Shown here: positions 33,047 through 41,017 of the stretch, piece after piece | How the letters are laid out: each line of letters begins with the position of its first letter | Position numbering within the stretch: position 1 is the stretch's first letter | Assembly (NCBI RefSeq): GCF_023218175.1 | Contig: NZ_JALPTH010000016.1 | Location: 1-64,000, forward strand | Length of the DNA: 64,000 bases | Reading direction: 5' to 3' | Source of the DNA: Streptomyces lichenis | GTDB lineage: Bacteria > Actinomycetota > Actinomycetes > Streptomycetales > Streptomycetaceae | Notes under the pieces: generated by a model | Seen by the model: only the letters and a program-made list of their open reading frames with translations | What the model was told of the DNA's origin: nothing | Databases searched by the model: none | Program-made: the position numbers and the translations under genes

Positions 33047-33544
33047 GTGCGGGAGCGACAGTTGCGTCGGTGGTGCAAGCGCGAACTGCGGAGCATGGGC
33101 TTCCGTCCGCCGCTGGACGTCCGAGGACTGTGCGCCCTCCTCGGGAACCACCGCGGCCGCGCCGTCCGCCTGCTGCCGTACCGGTTCCCCATCAACGGCC
33201 CCTCGGGCCTGTGGATGGCCACCGCCACCACCGACTACATCTTCTTCCAGCGCGAGACCACCCGCGCCCACCAGGACCACATCATCACGCACGAGGTGGG
33301 GCACATCCTGGCCGGGCACCACGGCAGCCGGCCGATCGCCGACGCCCTCGAAGGCATGGTGCCGCATCTGTCGCCCGCCGCCGTCCGCCGCGTGCTCCAG
33401 CGCACCGGCTACGACGAGGCGCAGGAGCGCGAGGCCGAGCTGGTCGCCACCATCATCATGGAACCGGCCGGGCTGCTCGGCCTGGGCGCTCCCCCCGCGC
33501 ACCGCGTCGCCCCGGCCCTCGGCGGCGGATCCGGACGGTTCTGA
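33047..33544 (+). CDS. ImmA/IrrE family metallopeptidase
   Basis: The 165-residue protein starts RERQLRRWCKRELRSMGF and carries the zinc site H82-E83-V-G-H86 in THEVGHILAGHH, with a distal acidic region EREAELVATIIM typical of ImmA/IrrE-like proteases. Such proteases often cleave or sense repressors, and in streptomycetes many stand beside MAB_1171c membrane proteins. The GTG at RERQ was chosen because GAGGGG lies six bases upstream; a GTG ten codons earlier is an alternative. Its TGA overlaps the ATG of the membrane gene by one base. Confidence 0.85.
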   Translation: MRERQLRRWCKRELRSMGFRPPLDVRGLCALLGNHRGRAVRLLPYRFPINGPSGLWMATATTDYIFFQRETTRAHQDHIITHEVGHILAGHHGSRPIADALEGMVPHLSPAAVRRVLQRTGYDEAQEREAELVATIIMEPAGLLGLGAPPAHRVAPALGGGSGRF

Positions 33545-34722
33545 TGTTCCAAGTCCCCCTCATCGTCCTTCTCTCCCTCGGCGTGCTGTGGAAGGCGGTG
33601 GACCTGGCGCGCTCACCGTACGACCGGGCGCTGCGCTCCCTCGTGCTCTGCCTGCTCCTGCTGCTGACCGGCGAGATCCTCAGCTTCCCCGAGGTGACCT
33701 CGGCCATCGACGGGGCCACCACCGCCGGTACGGGCAAGGTCGCGTACAACGGCATCTACCTGTCCGGCCTCTATGTCCTCGTCTCGTTCTTCGTCTCCTG
33801 CGCGGGCCTCCCGGACGCCACCACCCGCAGGTACCGGCGGATCGACACCGCGCTGCTCGTCGGCGTCCTGACCGCGCTGACCGCCGCCATGATCGCCACG
33901 CCGGCGGAGATGCGCGGGCACTCGCTGAGCACCCCGCACATGGCGGAGCCGGCCATCGCCTTCTTCTACGTCGTCGGCAACGCCTACTTCGTCTACGCGT
34001 ACGCGGCCTGCGCCCTGTACGCGCTGCGCTTCGCCGGCACGGTGTCGCGGCCCCTCGCGCTCGGGCTGCGGACGATGGCCGTCGGGCTCCTCGGGCTGAC
34101 CGCCACGGCCCTGGGGCGCCTGGTGCTGGTGGTGCTCCGTATCGACACACCCGGCGCCCACCAGTCGTTCAACACGGTCAACTGGTCGGCGGCCAACTGG
34201 TCCATGGGCGTCGTCCTGGTCGGCACCTGCTACTCGGCCGCCGTGCACCTGGGCGCCCGGTGGCGGTCGGCCGTCCACCACCGCCGGATGTACCGGGAGC
34301 TGACCCCGCTCTGGACGGCCCTGGCCGCCGCCTACCCGGAGATCGTGCTGGTCCGCAACCCGTCCGGGCGGCCCTGGGGCCGTCTGCGCAGCTCCCCCCA
34401 GCAGCGCTTCTACCGCCGGCTCATCGAGTGCCGGGACGGACTGCTGCGGCTGAGCCCGCACCTGCGGCGCCTCGCCCCCGACGAGGACCTCGCCGGCGGC
34501 CCGCCCGACCATGTCGCACGGCTCATCGCCACGGCCCTGCGCCTACGGCAGTCCACCGGCGCTCCCGCCACGGGCACCGAACTCCCCGCCACCCCGGTGG
34601 CGTCGCCCTCGCCCGCGGAGACCGGTCTGGACGCCGACGCCCGCGAGCTCGTCGCCATATCCCGCGCCTTCCCTACGATCTCCTCCGCCCAACCCCCCTC
34701 CATCCGCGAGAGGAAAGCGTGA
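33544..34722 (+). CDS. MAB_1171c/DUF6545-type membrane protein
   Basis: The 392-residue protein has seven or so N-terminal helices (residues 1-245) and a soluble C-terminal domain (MYRELTPLWTALAAAYPEIVL, QRFYRRLIECRDGLLRLSPHL). This matches the MAB_1171c family, annotated as putative transporters but really uncharacterised. It is translationally linked at both ends: the upstream ImmA/IrrE stop overlaps its ATG, and its own stop overlaps the GTG of the amidohydrolase. The last 60 residues are a Pro/Thr-rich linker. Confidence 0.82.
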   Translation: MFQVPLIVLLSLGVLWKAVDLARSPYDRALRSLVLCLLLLLTGEILSFPEVTSAIDGATTAGTGKVAYNGIYLSGLYVLVSFFVSCAGLPDATTRRYRRIDTALLVGVLTALTAAMIATPAEMRGHSLSTPHMAEPAIAFFYVVGNAYFVYAYAACALYALRFAGTVSRPLALGLRTMAVGLLGLTATALGRLVLVVLRIDTPGAHQSFNTVNWSAANWSMGVVLVGTCYSAAVHLGARWRSAVHHRRMYRELTPLWTALAAAYPEIVLVRNPSGRPWGRLRSSPQQRFYRRLIECRDGLLRLSPHLRRLAPDEDLAGGPPDHVARLIATALRLRQSTGAPATGTELPATPVASPSPAETGLDADARELVAISRAFPTISSAQPPSIRERKA

Positions 34723-35903
34723 ACCAGCTGCTGATCACCGCGGACCGCGTCATCACCGGCCCGGCGGACCATGTCATCCCCCACGGCGCCGTGCTCCTCG
34801 ACGCCGACCGCGTCGCCGCGGTCGGCCCGGCCGCCGCACTGGACGCCTCGGTCCCCACCGAAGTGCCGCGGCTGCGCTGCCCCGGCGCGACGGTGCTGCC
34901 GGGCCTGATCGACTGCCATGTCCACCTGTCCTTCGACGCCGGGCCGGACCCGGTCCGTGCCGTGACCGAGGCGGCGGCCCCCGACCTGGCCACCGCCATG
35001 GCCGAACGCGCCACCCGGCTGCTGGCCGCCGGAATCACCACCGTCCGCGACCTCGGCGACCGCGACGCCCTCACCATCCCCCTCCGCGACTCCATCAATT
35101 CCGGCACGGCGTCCGGCCCCCGCATCCTCGCCGCGACCGCCCCGCTCACCTCGCACGGCGGCCACTGCCACTTCCTCGGCGGCGAGGTCGTCTCGGACGA
35201 CGGCATCCGCGACCGCATCGCCCGCAACGCGGCCGCCGGAGCCGACCTCATCAAGGTGATGGCCTCGGGCGGCGCGCTCACCCCGGGCGGCCCGAAGATG
35301 TGGGAGCCGCAGTTCACCCTCCACCAACTGCGCCTGATCGTCCGTGAGTCCGCCCGCCACGGCCTGCCCGTGGCCGCCCATGTGCACGGCACCGAGACCA
35401 TCACCCAGTGCGTGGACGCCGGCGTCCGCACCCTGGAGCACTGCTCCTGGCGCACCGCCGAGGGCGTCGTCCACGACCCGGAGACCACCCGACGCATCGT
35501 CGCCGAGGACGTCGCCGTCTGCCGCTGCGTCTCCGGCGACTGGCAGCTCTTCCTGAAGCAGATGGGCCCCGAACGCGCCCAGGCCATGATCGACGTCATC
35601 GGCGAGATGCGGCAGGCCGGCGTGCGGTTCATCGCCGGCACCGACGCCGGCGTACCGGGCGCCCACTTCGGCGACTACGTCGGCATGCTGGAGTTCTTCG
35701 CCTCCCTCGGCTTCGGCCACCCCGAGATCCTCGACATGGCCACCACCACCTCCGCCCACGCCCTCGCCCTCACCGACACCGGCTCCCTCGCCCCCGGCAT
35801 GCGAGCCGACCTCCTCGTCGTCGACGGCAACCCCCTCACCGACCTGAACGCCCTCCGCCACCCCCGCCACATCTACACCGCGGGTCGCCATCTCCCCGTC
35901 TGA
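34719..35903 (+). CDS. Metal-dependent amidohydrolase (imidazolonepropionase/prolidase-like)
   Basis: The 394-residue TIM-barrel hydrolase has the binuclear metal set: H67 and H69 in DCHVHLSFD, the carbamylated-Lys candidate K179 in LIKVMASGG, H221 in AAHVHG, H241 in LEHCSW and D309 in AGTDAGVPG. Relatives hydrolyse dipeptides, N-acyl amino acids or cyclic amides. Its GTG overlaps the stop of the MAB_1171c-like gene with GAGAGGAAA in front, making it the third member of a tight operon with the ImmA/IrrE protease. That combination hints that it removes or produces a signal acting on the other two, which is inference. Confidence 0.88.
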   Translation: MNQLLITADRVITGPADHVIPHGAVLLDADRVAAVGPAAALDASVPTEVPRLRCPGATVLPGLIDCHVHLSFDAGPDPVRAVTEAAAPDLATAMAERATRLLAAGITTVRDLGDRDALTIPLRDSINSGTASGPRILAATAPLTSHGGHCHFLGGEVVSDDGIRDRIARNAAAGADLIKVMASGGALTPGGPKMWEPQFTLHQLRLIVRESARHGLPVAAHVHGTETITQCVDAGVRTLEHCSWRTAEGVVHDPETTRRIVAEDVAVCRCVSGDWQLFLKQMGPERAQAMIDVIGEMRQAGVRFIAGTDAGVPGAHFGDYVGMLEFFASLGFGHPEILDMATTTSAHALALTDTGSLAPGMRADLLVVDGNPLTDLNALRHPRHIYTAGRHLPV

Positions 35904-35986
35904 CCTCCGTCACCCGGGGTACGGGAGCCCTGCCTGGCGTCAGCCCGTATCGGCTACGCTAGGCACCGGATCACATCGATCTCCCC

Positions 35987-36059
35987 GCCTTCGTAGCTCA
36001 GGGGATAGAGCACCGCTCTCCTAAAGCGGGTGTCGCAGGTTCGAATCCTGCCGGGGGCA
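35987..36059 (+). tRNA. tRNA-Arg (anticodon CCT)
   Basis: The 73-base gene folds into a standard cloverleaf: D arm GCTC...GAGC, anticodon stem CCGCT/AGCGG around CTCCTAA with anticodon CCT (reads AGG), and T arm GCAGG-TTCGAAT-CCTGC. The acceptor pairs GCCTTCG with CGGGGGC, giving two neighbouring G-U wobble pairs where related tRNAs have G-C. The CCA end is not encoded. A terminator hairpin follows. No integrase or duplicated tRNA end is nearby. Confidence 0.93.
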
Positions 36060-36064
36060 CAGCG

Positions 36065-36097
36065 GACGGGCACCTGCGGACCTCGCGGGTGCCCGTC
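36065..36097 (+). terminator. Terminator of tRNA-Arg
   Basis: GACGGGCACC and GGTGCCCGTC form a perfect 10-bp stem around 13 bases, beginning six bases after the tRNA. It also faces the end of the flavoenzyme gene. Confidence 0.8.
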
Positions 36098-36144
36098 GGG
36101 ATTCATGGCCGCCTGCCTGCCCGGGGCCCAGGCGGCGGGCGGGG

Positions 36145-37614
36145 TCAGCGTTCGAGCGGGCGACCGCCGCCACCGAGCCGGGCCGGGGTGGACCGAGCCG
36201 CCTCCGGCCAGGTGGCCAACGCCGCCCGGGCCGCGTGGTATCCGCACATGCCGTGGACCGAGGGGCCCGGTGGGGTCGCCGAGGAGCACAGCCAGGTGCC
36301 GGGCAGCGGCGTCCGGTAGGGGTTCCAGCGCGGCACGGGGCGGGCGAGCGTCTGCCACAGGGTCATCGCGCCGGACGCGATGTCGCCGCCCACGTAGTTC
36401 GGGTTGTACACGCCCAGCCGGGCCGCCGACACACCGCGCTCGGCGATCACGGTGTCGGTGAAGCCCGGGGCGTGGTTCTCCAGGGCGGCACGGATCATCG
36501 GCAGGGGGTCGCGGGTGTCGCCGTGGGGCACGTGCGCGTAGGCCCACACCGGCCTCCTGCCCCGGACGGCGCGTGCCGGGTCCGCGGCGGCCGGGTCGAC
36601 CACGATGATGTACGGGTGCGGGGCCCGCAGGCCCCGGGCCGTGGCGGTCTCGGCCCGGGCCAGCTCCGCTGCCGTGCCATGGGCCCCGCCCAGATGGACG
36701 GTGGCGGCCTGGCCGAGGCGGGGGTCGGCCCAGGGGATCGCGCCCTCGATGAGGAAGTCGGCCTTGGCGGCGCCCGGACCGTACCGGTAGCGGGACAGCA
36801 TGCGCAGATACCGCGCGGGCAGCACGGCGATCCGGGCCAGCTCGCGGGGCGAGACGTCCAGCAGGGTGAGGCGGCGCGCGGGCAGGTCCCGCAGGCTGTC
36901 CACCCGGACGCCGGTGTGGATCAGGCCGCCGAGCCGCTCGATCTGCGCGGCCATGACGGCGGCGACGGCCCGGGACCCGCCCCGCGGGACGGGCCAGCCG
37001 GTGGTGTGGGCCAGGTGCCCGAGCAGCAGCGCGACCGCGGCGGACGCCAATGAGGGGAGCCGCCCGATGCCATGGGCGGCCACCCCGGTGAGGAGGGCCC
37101 GGGCCGCCTCGGTGCGCAGGCCGCCGCCGGCGCGCAGAGCCTGCGCCGGCAGCCGGGTGGCCAGTACGGCCAGGGCCCGCGGGTTCGGCGGTGTGCGCTG
37201 TGAGGAGAGCATCAGCTCCACCACGTCAGCGGAACGCTCCATCAGCGGGAGCATCAGCCGCCGCCAGCCCGGCCCGTCCCGGCCGAGTTCGGCGCAGGTG
37301 GTGTCCAGATCACGCCAGGCCAGGGCGGCCGGGCCGCCCTTGAGCGGGTGCGCGTAGGCGGCCGGGGAGTGCAGCAGGGCGACGCCGTTCCCCTCCAGGT
37401 CGAGCGACCTCATGAAGGGGGACACCGGCGCCATGGGGTGCACGGCCGCGCAGATGTCGTGCAGCACCTCGGAGTCGAAGAGCGGTTCCGTGCGCAAGCC
37501 TCCGCCGATGTGCTCATGTGCCTCGAACACCTCGACCCGGAGCCCGGCACGGGCCAGGGTGAGCGCGGCGGCGAGCCCGTTCGGCCCGGAACCGACGACG
37601 ACGGCATCCGTCAT
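36145..37614 (-). CDS. Phytoene-desaturase-like FAD oxidoreductase
   Basis: The 489-residue protein begins with an FAD-binding dinucleotide fold TDAVVVGSGPNGLAAALTLA ending in EVFEAHEHIGGGLRTE, and has the family C-terminus with YNPNYVGGDIASGAMTL and HGMCGYHAAR. Relatives desaturate or isomerise carotenoids and retinoids or act on unknown substrates. No carotenoid genes are nearby. It is the last gene of the minus-strand block that starts with the small secreted protein. The 246-bp gap before it (37615-37860) holds no convincing gene, so it may have its own promoter. Confidence 0.85.
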   Translation of the reverse strand: MTDAVVVGSGPNGLAAALTLARAGLRVEVFEAHEHIGGGLRTEPLFDSEVLHDICAAVHPMAPVSPFMRSLDLEGNGVALLHSPAAYAHPLKGGPAALAWRDLDTTCAELGRDGPGWRRLMLPLMERSADVVELMLSSQRTPPNPRALAVLATRLPAQALRAGGGLRTEAARALLTGVAAHGIGRLPSLASAAVALLLGHLAHTTGWPVPRGGSRAVAAVMAAQIERLGGLIHTGVRVDSLRDLPARRLTLLDVSPRELARIAVLPARYLRMLSRYRYGPGAAKADFLIEGAIPWADPRLGQAATVHLGGAHGTAAELARAETATARGLRAPHPYIIVVDPAAADPARAVRGRRPVWAYAHVPHGDTRDPLPMIRAALENHAPGFTDTVIAERGVSAARLGVYNPNYVGGDIASGAMTLWQTLARPVPRWNPYRTPLPGTWLCSSATPPGPSVHGMCGYHAARAALATWPEAARSTPARLGGGGRPLER

Positions 37615-37860
37615 GGACGTCCTCTCAGGGGAAGGCCGGCCATCCGATGGCCCCGGCGCGGAGCGGGCCGGCGGCGGCCACGGCGGCAGGCCGGTGAGCG
37701 GTGCGGTACGAACCGCGCCAGCACGGCGGTCACCAGCGCGGCGCCCGTGCCGACGGCGAGGCGCGGCGGCCCGTCGCCGCCGGCCGTACTCGCCGAAGTG
37801 TCGTGCCGACCGGGCGAACCAGGCGATACGCGGGGCGCCTCCGTGGCCCGCGCTTGGTGA

Positions 37861-38712
37861 TCAGGTCCGGCCGTGCGGTGCGGGAGCCGTGAGGAAGACC
37901 TTCCTGGCGAGCTTCTCGGTGCCGGCCAGGCCGCCCAGGCGGTGCAGGACGACCCAGCGGCCGTCGTCGTGCGCGGCGGCCACCACGGACGAGCCGCGCG
38001 TGGCGCCGTCGTGCCAGGTGAGCGAGGAGCCTCGACGCCAGCCGGGCGCGGGCGGCCCCAGCCGGCGTTCGACGAGCAGTCCGGTCACGGCCCGGGACAG
38101 CGTCCGGCAGGTGGACCAGAGCCCACCGGCCGGGAGGATCGGTCCCGTCATGGTCCACAGGGGCCGGGGCCTGCCGAACAGACCGCGGGGGATCAGGCGC
38201 CGCTCCCCCGGCGGCGACGAGGTCACCGCACCCGCCTCCAACCCCAGTGGCAGCAGGACGAGTTCGTCCACCAGCTGCTGGTAGGAGCGTCCGGTGGCGG
38301 TGGTGAGGGCGTGACCGAGCACGGCGTACCCCAGGTTGGAGTACTCCTCCTGCCCCAGCCGCCCGGTGGCCACGCGGTCCAGCTCGCGCAACGAGGCGCG
38401 CAGAGCCTGCTCGGTGAAGGCGGCGTACGGGTCGCCGGGCGGCCCAGCGGGGTGGACCGGCAGGCGCGGCAGGCCCGAGGTGTGCCCGGCGAGGTGCCGG
38501 AGCGTGATGCCCGTCCCGGCGGGCACCTCGTCCAGGCACTCCTCCAGCGGGGTGTCGAGCTCGACGGCCTTGTCCTTGGCCAGCCGGGCCAGGACGGTGC
38601 CGGTGAACACCTTGCTGAGGGAACCGATTTCCACGAACCGGTCCGGGTCGTGGCCGTGGGCGACCCGGTCGTCTATACCGGCACCGCCCAGCAGGCAGAT
38701 CGGGGTGGGCAC
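37861..38712 (-). CDS. Serine hydrolase of beta-lactamase (class C/PBP-like) fold
   Basis: The 283-residue protein has S-x-x-K in FVEIGSLSKVFTGTVLARL, Y-S-N in QEEYSNLGYAVLGHAL and LRHLAGHTSGLP between them, the pattern of class C beta-lactamase-related esterases and D-peptidases. It is short for the family (usually 330-400) and has no signal peptide, so it is probably cytoplasmic or cleaves small intracellular substrates. An AGGAG lies eleven bases before the GTG start. It follows the HTTM gene by about 70 bp on the same strand. Confidence 0.85.
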   Translation of the reverse strand: MPTPICLLGGAGIDDRVAHGHDPDRFVEIGSLSKVFTGTVLARLAKDKAVELDTPLEECLDEVPAGTGITLRHLAGHTSGLPRLPVHPAGPPGDPYAAFTEQALRASLRELDRVATGRLGQEEYSNLGYAVLGHALTTATGRSYQQLVDELVLLPLGLEAGAVTSSPPGERRLIPRGLFGRPRPLWTMTGPILPAGGLWSTCRTLSRAVTGLLVERRLGPPAPGWRRGSSLTWHDGATRGSSVVAAAHDDGRWVVLHRLGGLAGTEKLARKVFLTAPAPHGRT

Positions 38713-38782
38713 GTTGTCCGTCGCTCCTGTCAGTCAGGCGGGTCGGATCGGGTGGGTGGGCGGGTGGGATGAGACGGGTGGG

Positions 38783-39808
38783 TCAGACGGGTTTGGCGGC
38801 CGTCCTCGTTCCGCTCTCCCCGCTCGGTCGTTCCGCCTCCGGAAGGGCCGCCGGTACCGCCGTGTCCGCCGCCCCGGCCGCCCAGGTCCTGGGCAGTCTG
38901 CCCCGGGCCCACAGCAGTGCGCGATCGAGGGCTCCGGACAGAAAGACAAGATCGCACGCGATCATCGTCAGGGCGAACCCGGTCAGCCCCATGAAGAACG
39001 CGATCGACAGGTGGAAGCAGATGGAAGCAACGGCCGCCCAGGGACGCAGCGCCGGGACGAGCACGCCCAGGGGGAAGTAGACCAGGAAGGCGACCGTCCC
39101 GTAGGTGCCGAGCACGACCAGGAGGTCGTTCTCGTAGACCAGGTTCGACCAGCCGGGCAACTCGAACTCGGCGACGCGCATGATGTAGAAGAGGGCGGTG
39201 CCGTCCTGCCACTCCTCGCCCATGACCTTGTAGAGGCCGGAGACCACGTAGACCAGGCAGATCTGCACCGCCACCATGAGGACGCCCAGGTTGTGGAACG
39301 GCACGGACAGCGCCCGCAGTCGGCCGGGCAGCCGCTGGACGAGACGGTTCGCGAGGCCGGTCGGCAGGGCGAACCGGTCGTAGCAGCGTGTCAGGAGCAG
39401 GAACGGGATGACGACGTACGCGAGGTTGTCGCCGCCGTCCAGGAGGCCGGGCTGACGCTGGTAGACCGACCACAGCAGGACCCAGTGGAGCGCCAGTCCG
39501 GGCCGGCCGCCGACGCCGAGCGTCACGGCCAGCGCGACGGCGATGCCCAGGTGGTAGAGGAGCTGGAAGTACCACGGCGACGCCGACAGGGCGTACAGGC
39601 TGAAGCCGGTCAGCTGTGCCGTGAACTCCTCGTGCGGCAGCACCCCGTCCGGGCCGAACAGGTAGTTCCGCTCCTGGTACTGACCCACGTAGTACATGAG
39701 GCCGACGAAACCGAGCAGCAGGCGCGTCCCCGACACACCGGTGACGGCCGCGTAATCCGTGGACCAGGAATCCAGCCGGGCGGTGGCGTTCTTCAGCAGG
39801 TCTCTCAT
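38783..39808 (-). CDS. HTTM-domain membrane protein (vitamin-K carboxylase-like)
   Basis: The 341-residue polytopic protein has about eight helices. It matches the HTTM domain shared with vitamin-K-dependent gamma-carboxylase: GTRLLLGFVGLMYYVGQYQE, DGVLPHEEF, DNLAYVVIPFLLLTRCYDRF and QICLVYVVSGLYKVMGEEWQ. Bacterial HTTM proteins without the soluble carboxylase part are widespread and uncharacterised. Its ATG overlaps the DUF5819 stop (ATGA). HTTM/DUF5819 pairs recur in actinobacteria, which supports a joint membrane function. Confidence 0.85.
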   Translation of the reverse strand: MRDLLKNATARLDSWSTDYAAVTGVSGTRLLLGFVGLMYYVGQYQERNYLFGPDGVLPHEEFTAQLTGFSLYALSASPWYFQLLYHLGIAVALAVTLGVGGRPGLALHWVLLWSVYQRQPGLLDGGDNLAYVVIPFLLLTRCYDRFALPTGLANRLVQRLPGRLRALSVPFHNLGVLMVAVQICLVYVVSGLYKVMGEEWQDGTALFYIMRVAEFELPGWSNLVYENDLLVVLGTYGTVAFLVYFPLGVLVPALRPWAAVASICFHLSIAFFMGLTGFALTMIACDLVFLSGALDRALLWARGRLPRTWAAGAADTAVPAALPEAERPSGESGTRTAAKPV

Positions 39809-40446
39809 CGCAGATCCCGGGCTTTCTGCCAGGCGAAGTCCTTCACCAGGACCTTTCCTTCGGCGGAGGGGTCATGACGCTTCGACCACGGCGGCAACTG
39901 GTCCACGTACATACGGACCTGGACTTTCGCCGCTTTCCCGTTGCAGACGGTGGGCATCTGGTCGTAGGCGTACCGGGAAAGCCCCTTCACCGCTTCCGCC
40001 TCGGTGGCCCTCTCATAGGGCAGCGGAGGAAGCATGGGCTTCTTGTCGTTGGTCTGCCGCTGGCGAATCCTTCTGACGATCTCCTCGCTGTTGGTGATGT
40101 TCTGGAGGTGTGCGGAGACGATGCGGACCTCTCGTGACGGGAAGAAGCGGGAGTCCTGCGCCTTCTCCACCGCACGGGTCGACACGTCGTAGTACTGGGT
40201 CACCGATCCGTCCGCGCAGGTGGCCCTCGCCAGGATTCCCCGGTTGTCGGAAACGGGTGTCGGCGCGAAGAGCTGCCAGTTCTGCGAGAAATACGGGTCG
40301 AGATACTCCGCAACCGGGTCGCCGTAGACGAGTTTCGCCGGGCTGAGCGGCGCCTGCGACAGGGCGGCCATGGCCATATGAGCGCCCAGGAGGGCGCCGC
40401 CGACAACGAGCGCCGCCCTCCTGGTCGTGCGATACGTGTTCGTCAC
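39805..40446 (-). CDS. DUF5819 family protein
   Basis: The 213-residue protein has one N-terminal membrane segment (AALVVGGALLGAHMAMAAL) and then an exported domain with the family hallmark YLDPYFSQNWQLFAPTPVS and CADGSVTQYYDVSTRAVE. The domain occurs next to HTTM membrane proteins and its role is unknown. The GTG start lies seven bases after the stop of the small secreted protein and lacks a clear ribosome-binding site, so translation is probably coupled. It overlaps the HTTM gene by four bases. Confidence 0.85.
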   Translation of the reverse strand: MTNTYRTTRRAALVVGGALLGAHMAMAALSQAPLSPAKLVYGDPVAEYLDPYFSQNWQLFAPTPVSDNRGILARATCADGSVTQYYDVSTRAVEKAQDSRFFPSREVRIVSAHLQNITNSEEIVRRIRQRQTNDKKPMLPPLPYERATEAEAVKGLSRYAYDQMPTVCNGKAAKVQVRMYVDQLPPWSKRHDPSAEGKVLVKDFAWQKARDLR

Positions 40447-40453
40447 GTGATGC

Positions 40454-40810
40454 TTAGCGGTCGAAGACCGCGTCGGCCGTGACTCCCTGCGGCAGGTCCG
40501 CCGGAGGGGCGAAAACGCTGCCGTGCCCCAGCATGTTGTCGGCGTTGCTCTTCGCCACCACGGCCATGCCCTTGCCGACGGCCGTGGCCTTGTTGGCCGC
40601 CTTGGTGGCGGCCTTGCCCACGGACTTGGCGGCCTTGCCCACGAGCGAGCCGAGGGCCTGCGGTGCCTTGTCCTGCGAAGGCTGGGCGGCGGCGGTCACG
40701 GCCGGGGCCGGCTGGGCCGGGGCGGCCTGGGCGCTGCCCTGGGTGGTGACGAACAGGGCGACACCGGCGGTGGCGACACCGGCGGCGGTGGCGATCTTCT
40801 TCATGTTCAT
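40454..40810 (-). CDS. Small secreted Lys/Ala-rich protein
   Basis: The 118-residue protein has a classical signal peptide (MNMKKIATAAGVATAGVALF, cleavage near AQA-AP at about residue 30). The mature part of about 88 residues has an Ala/Pro opening, a cationic amphipathic stretch with repeated GKAA-like units (LVGKAAKSVGKAATKAANKA) and a conserved-looking tail FAPPADLPQGVTADAVFDR. The mature part contains no Glu or Cys, so it is neither a gamma-carboxylation nor a disulphide substrate. GGGGGAG lies eight bases before the ATG. It heads the DUF5819-HTTM run and follows a repeat array downstream of the orphan LuxR gene. Confidence 0.8.
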   Translation of the reverse strand: MNMKKIATAAGVATAGVALFVTTQGSAQAAPAQPAPAVTAAAQPSQDKAPQALGSLVGKAAKSVGKAATKAANKATAVGKGMAVVAKSNADNMLGHGSVFAPPADLPQGVTADAVFDR

Positions 40811-40948
40811 TCGGTCTACTCCCCCAAAATGGTGATCGAGGTTCGGACGAAGCCATGCGCCCGGCCAGGTGCTCCGGGTGGTTACCCCTGCATGGCGGAC
40901 AACGCCGTCGATCCTGCCCCTGCGGGACGGGCTCTGCCATTGCCTCCT

Positions 40949-41004
40949 GGGGCATGACCTTTCCGGCATCGCCGCCCGGGGCATGGCCTTTCCGGCATTG
41001 CCGC
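40949..41004. repeat. 27-bp direct repeat, 29-bp period, upstream of secreted-protein gene
   Basis: Two copies beginning GGGGCATGRCCTTTCCGGCA and ending in TYGCCGC differ at two positions and lie head to tail. The second copy runs into the 24-bp palindrome. They occupy the probable promoter region of the minus-strand secreted-protein gene. Confidence 0.75.
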
Positions 41005-41017
41005 ATGCGGCAATGCC
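40994..41017. promoter_or_regulatory. Perfect 24-bp palindrome
   Basis: The 12 bases GGCATTGCCGCA are followed immediately by their exact reverse complement. The palindrome abuts the LuxR-type stop codon and lies upstream of the secreted-protein gene. It may be an operator for the LuxR-type protein or a hairpin that limits read-through between the two genes. Confidence 0.7.

Noticed and set aside
35987..36059. tRNA-Arg as attachment site of an integrated element
   Set aside because: There is no integrase, no repeated tRNA 3' end and no phage or plasmid genes within the window.
36145..37614. Carotenoid biosynthesis cluster suggested by the phytoene-desaturase-like gene
   Set aside because: No phytoene synthase, GGPP synthase or cyclase genes accompany it.
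37615..37860. A short minus-strand frame ending in a TGA that overlaps the flavoenzyme ATG
   Set aside because: The possible peptide is under 60 residues, Arg/Pro-rich and without a ribosome-binding site. It looks like chance in G+C-rich DNA.
38783..40810. HTTM/small protein as a gamma-carboxyglutamate system
   Set aside because: The mature small protein has no glutamate, and the HTTM protein lacks the large soluble carboxylase part.
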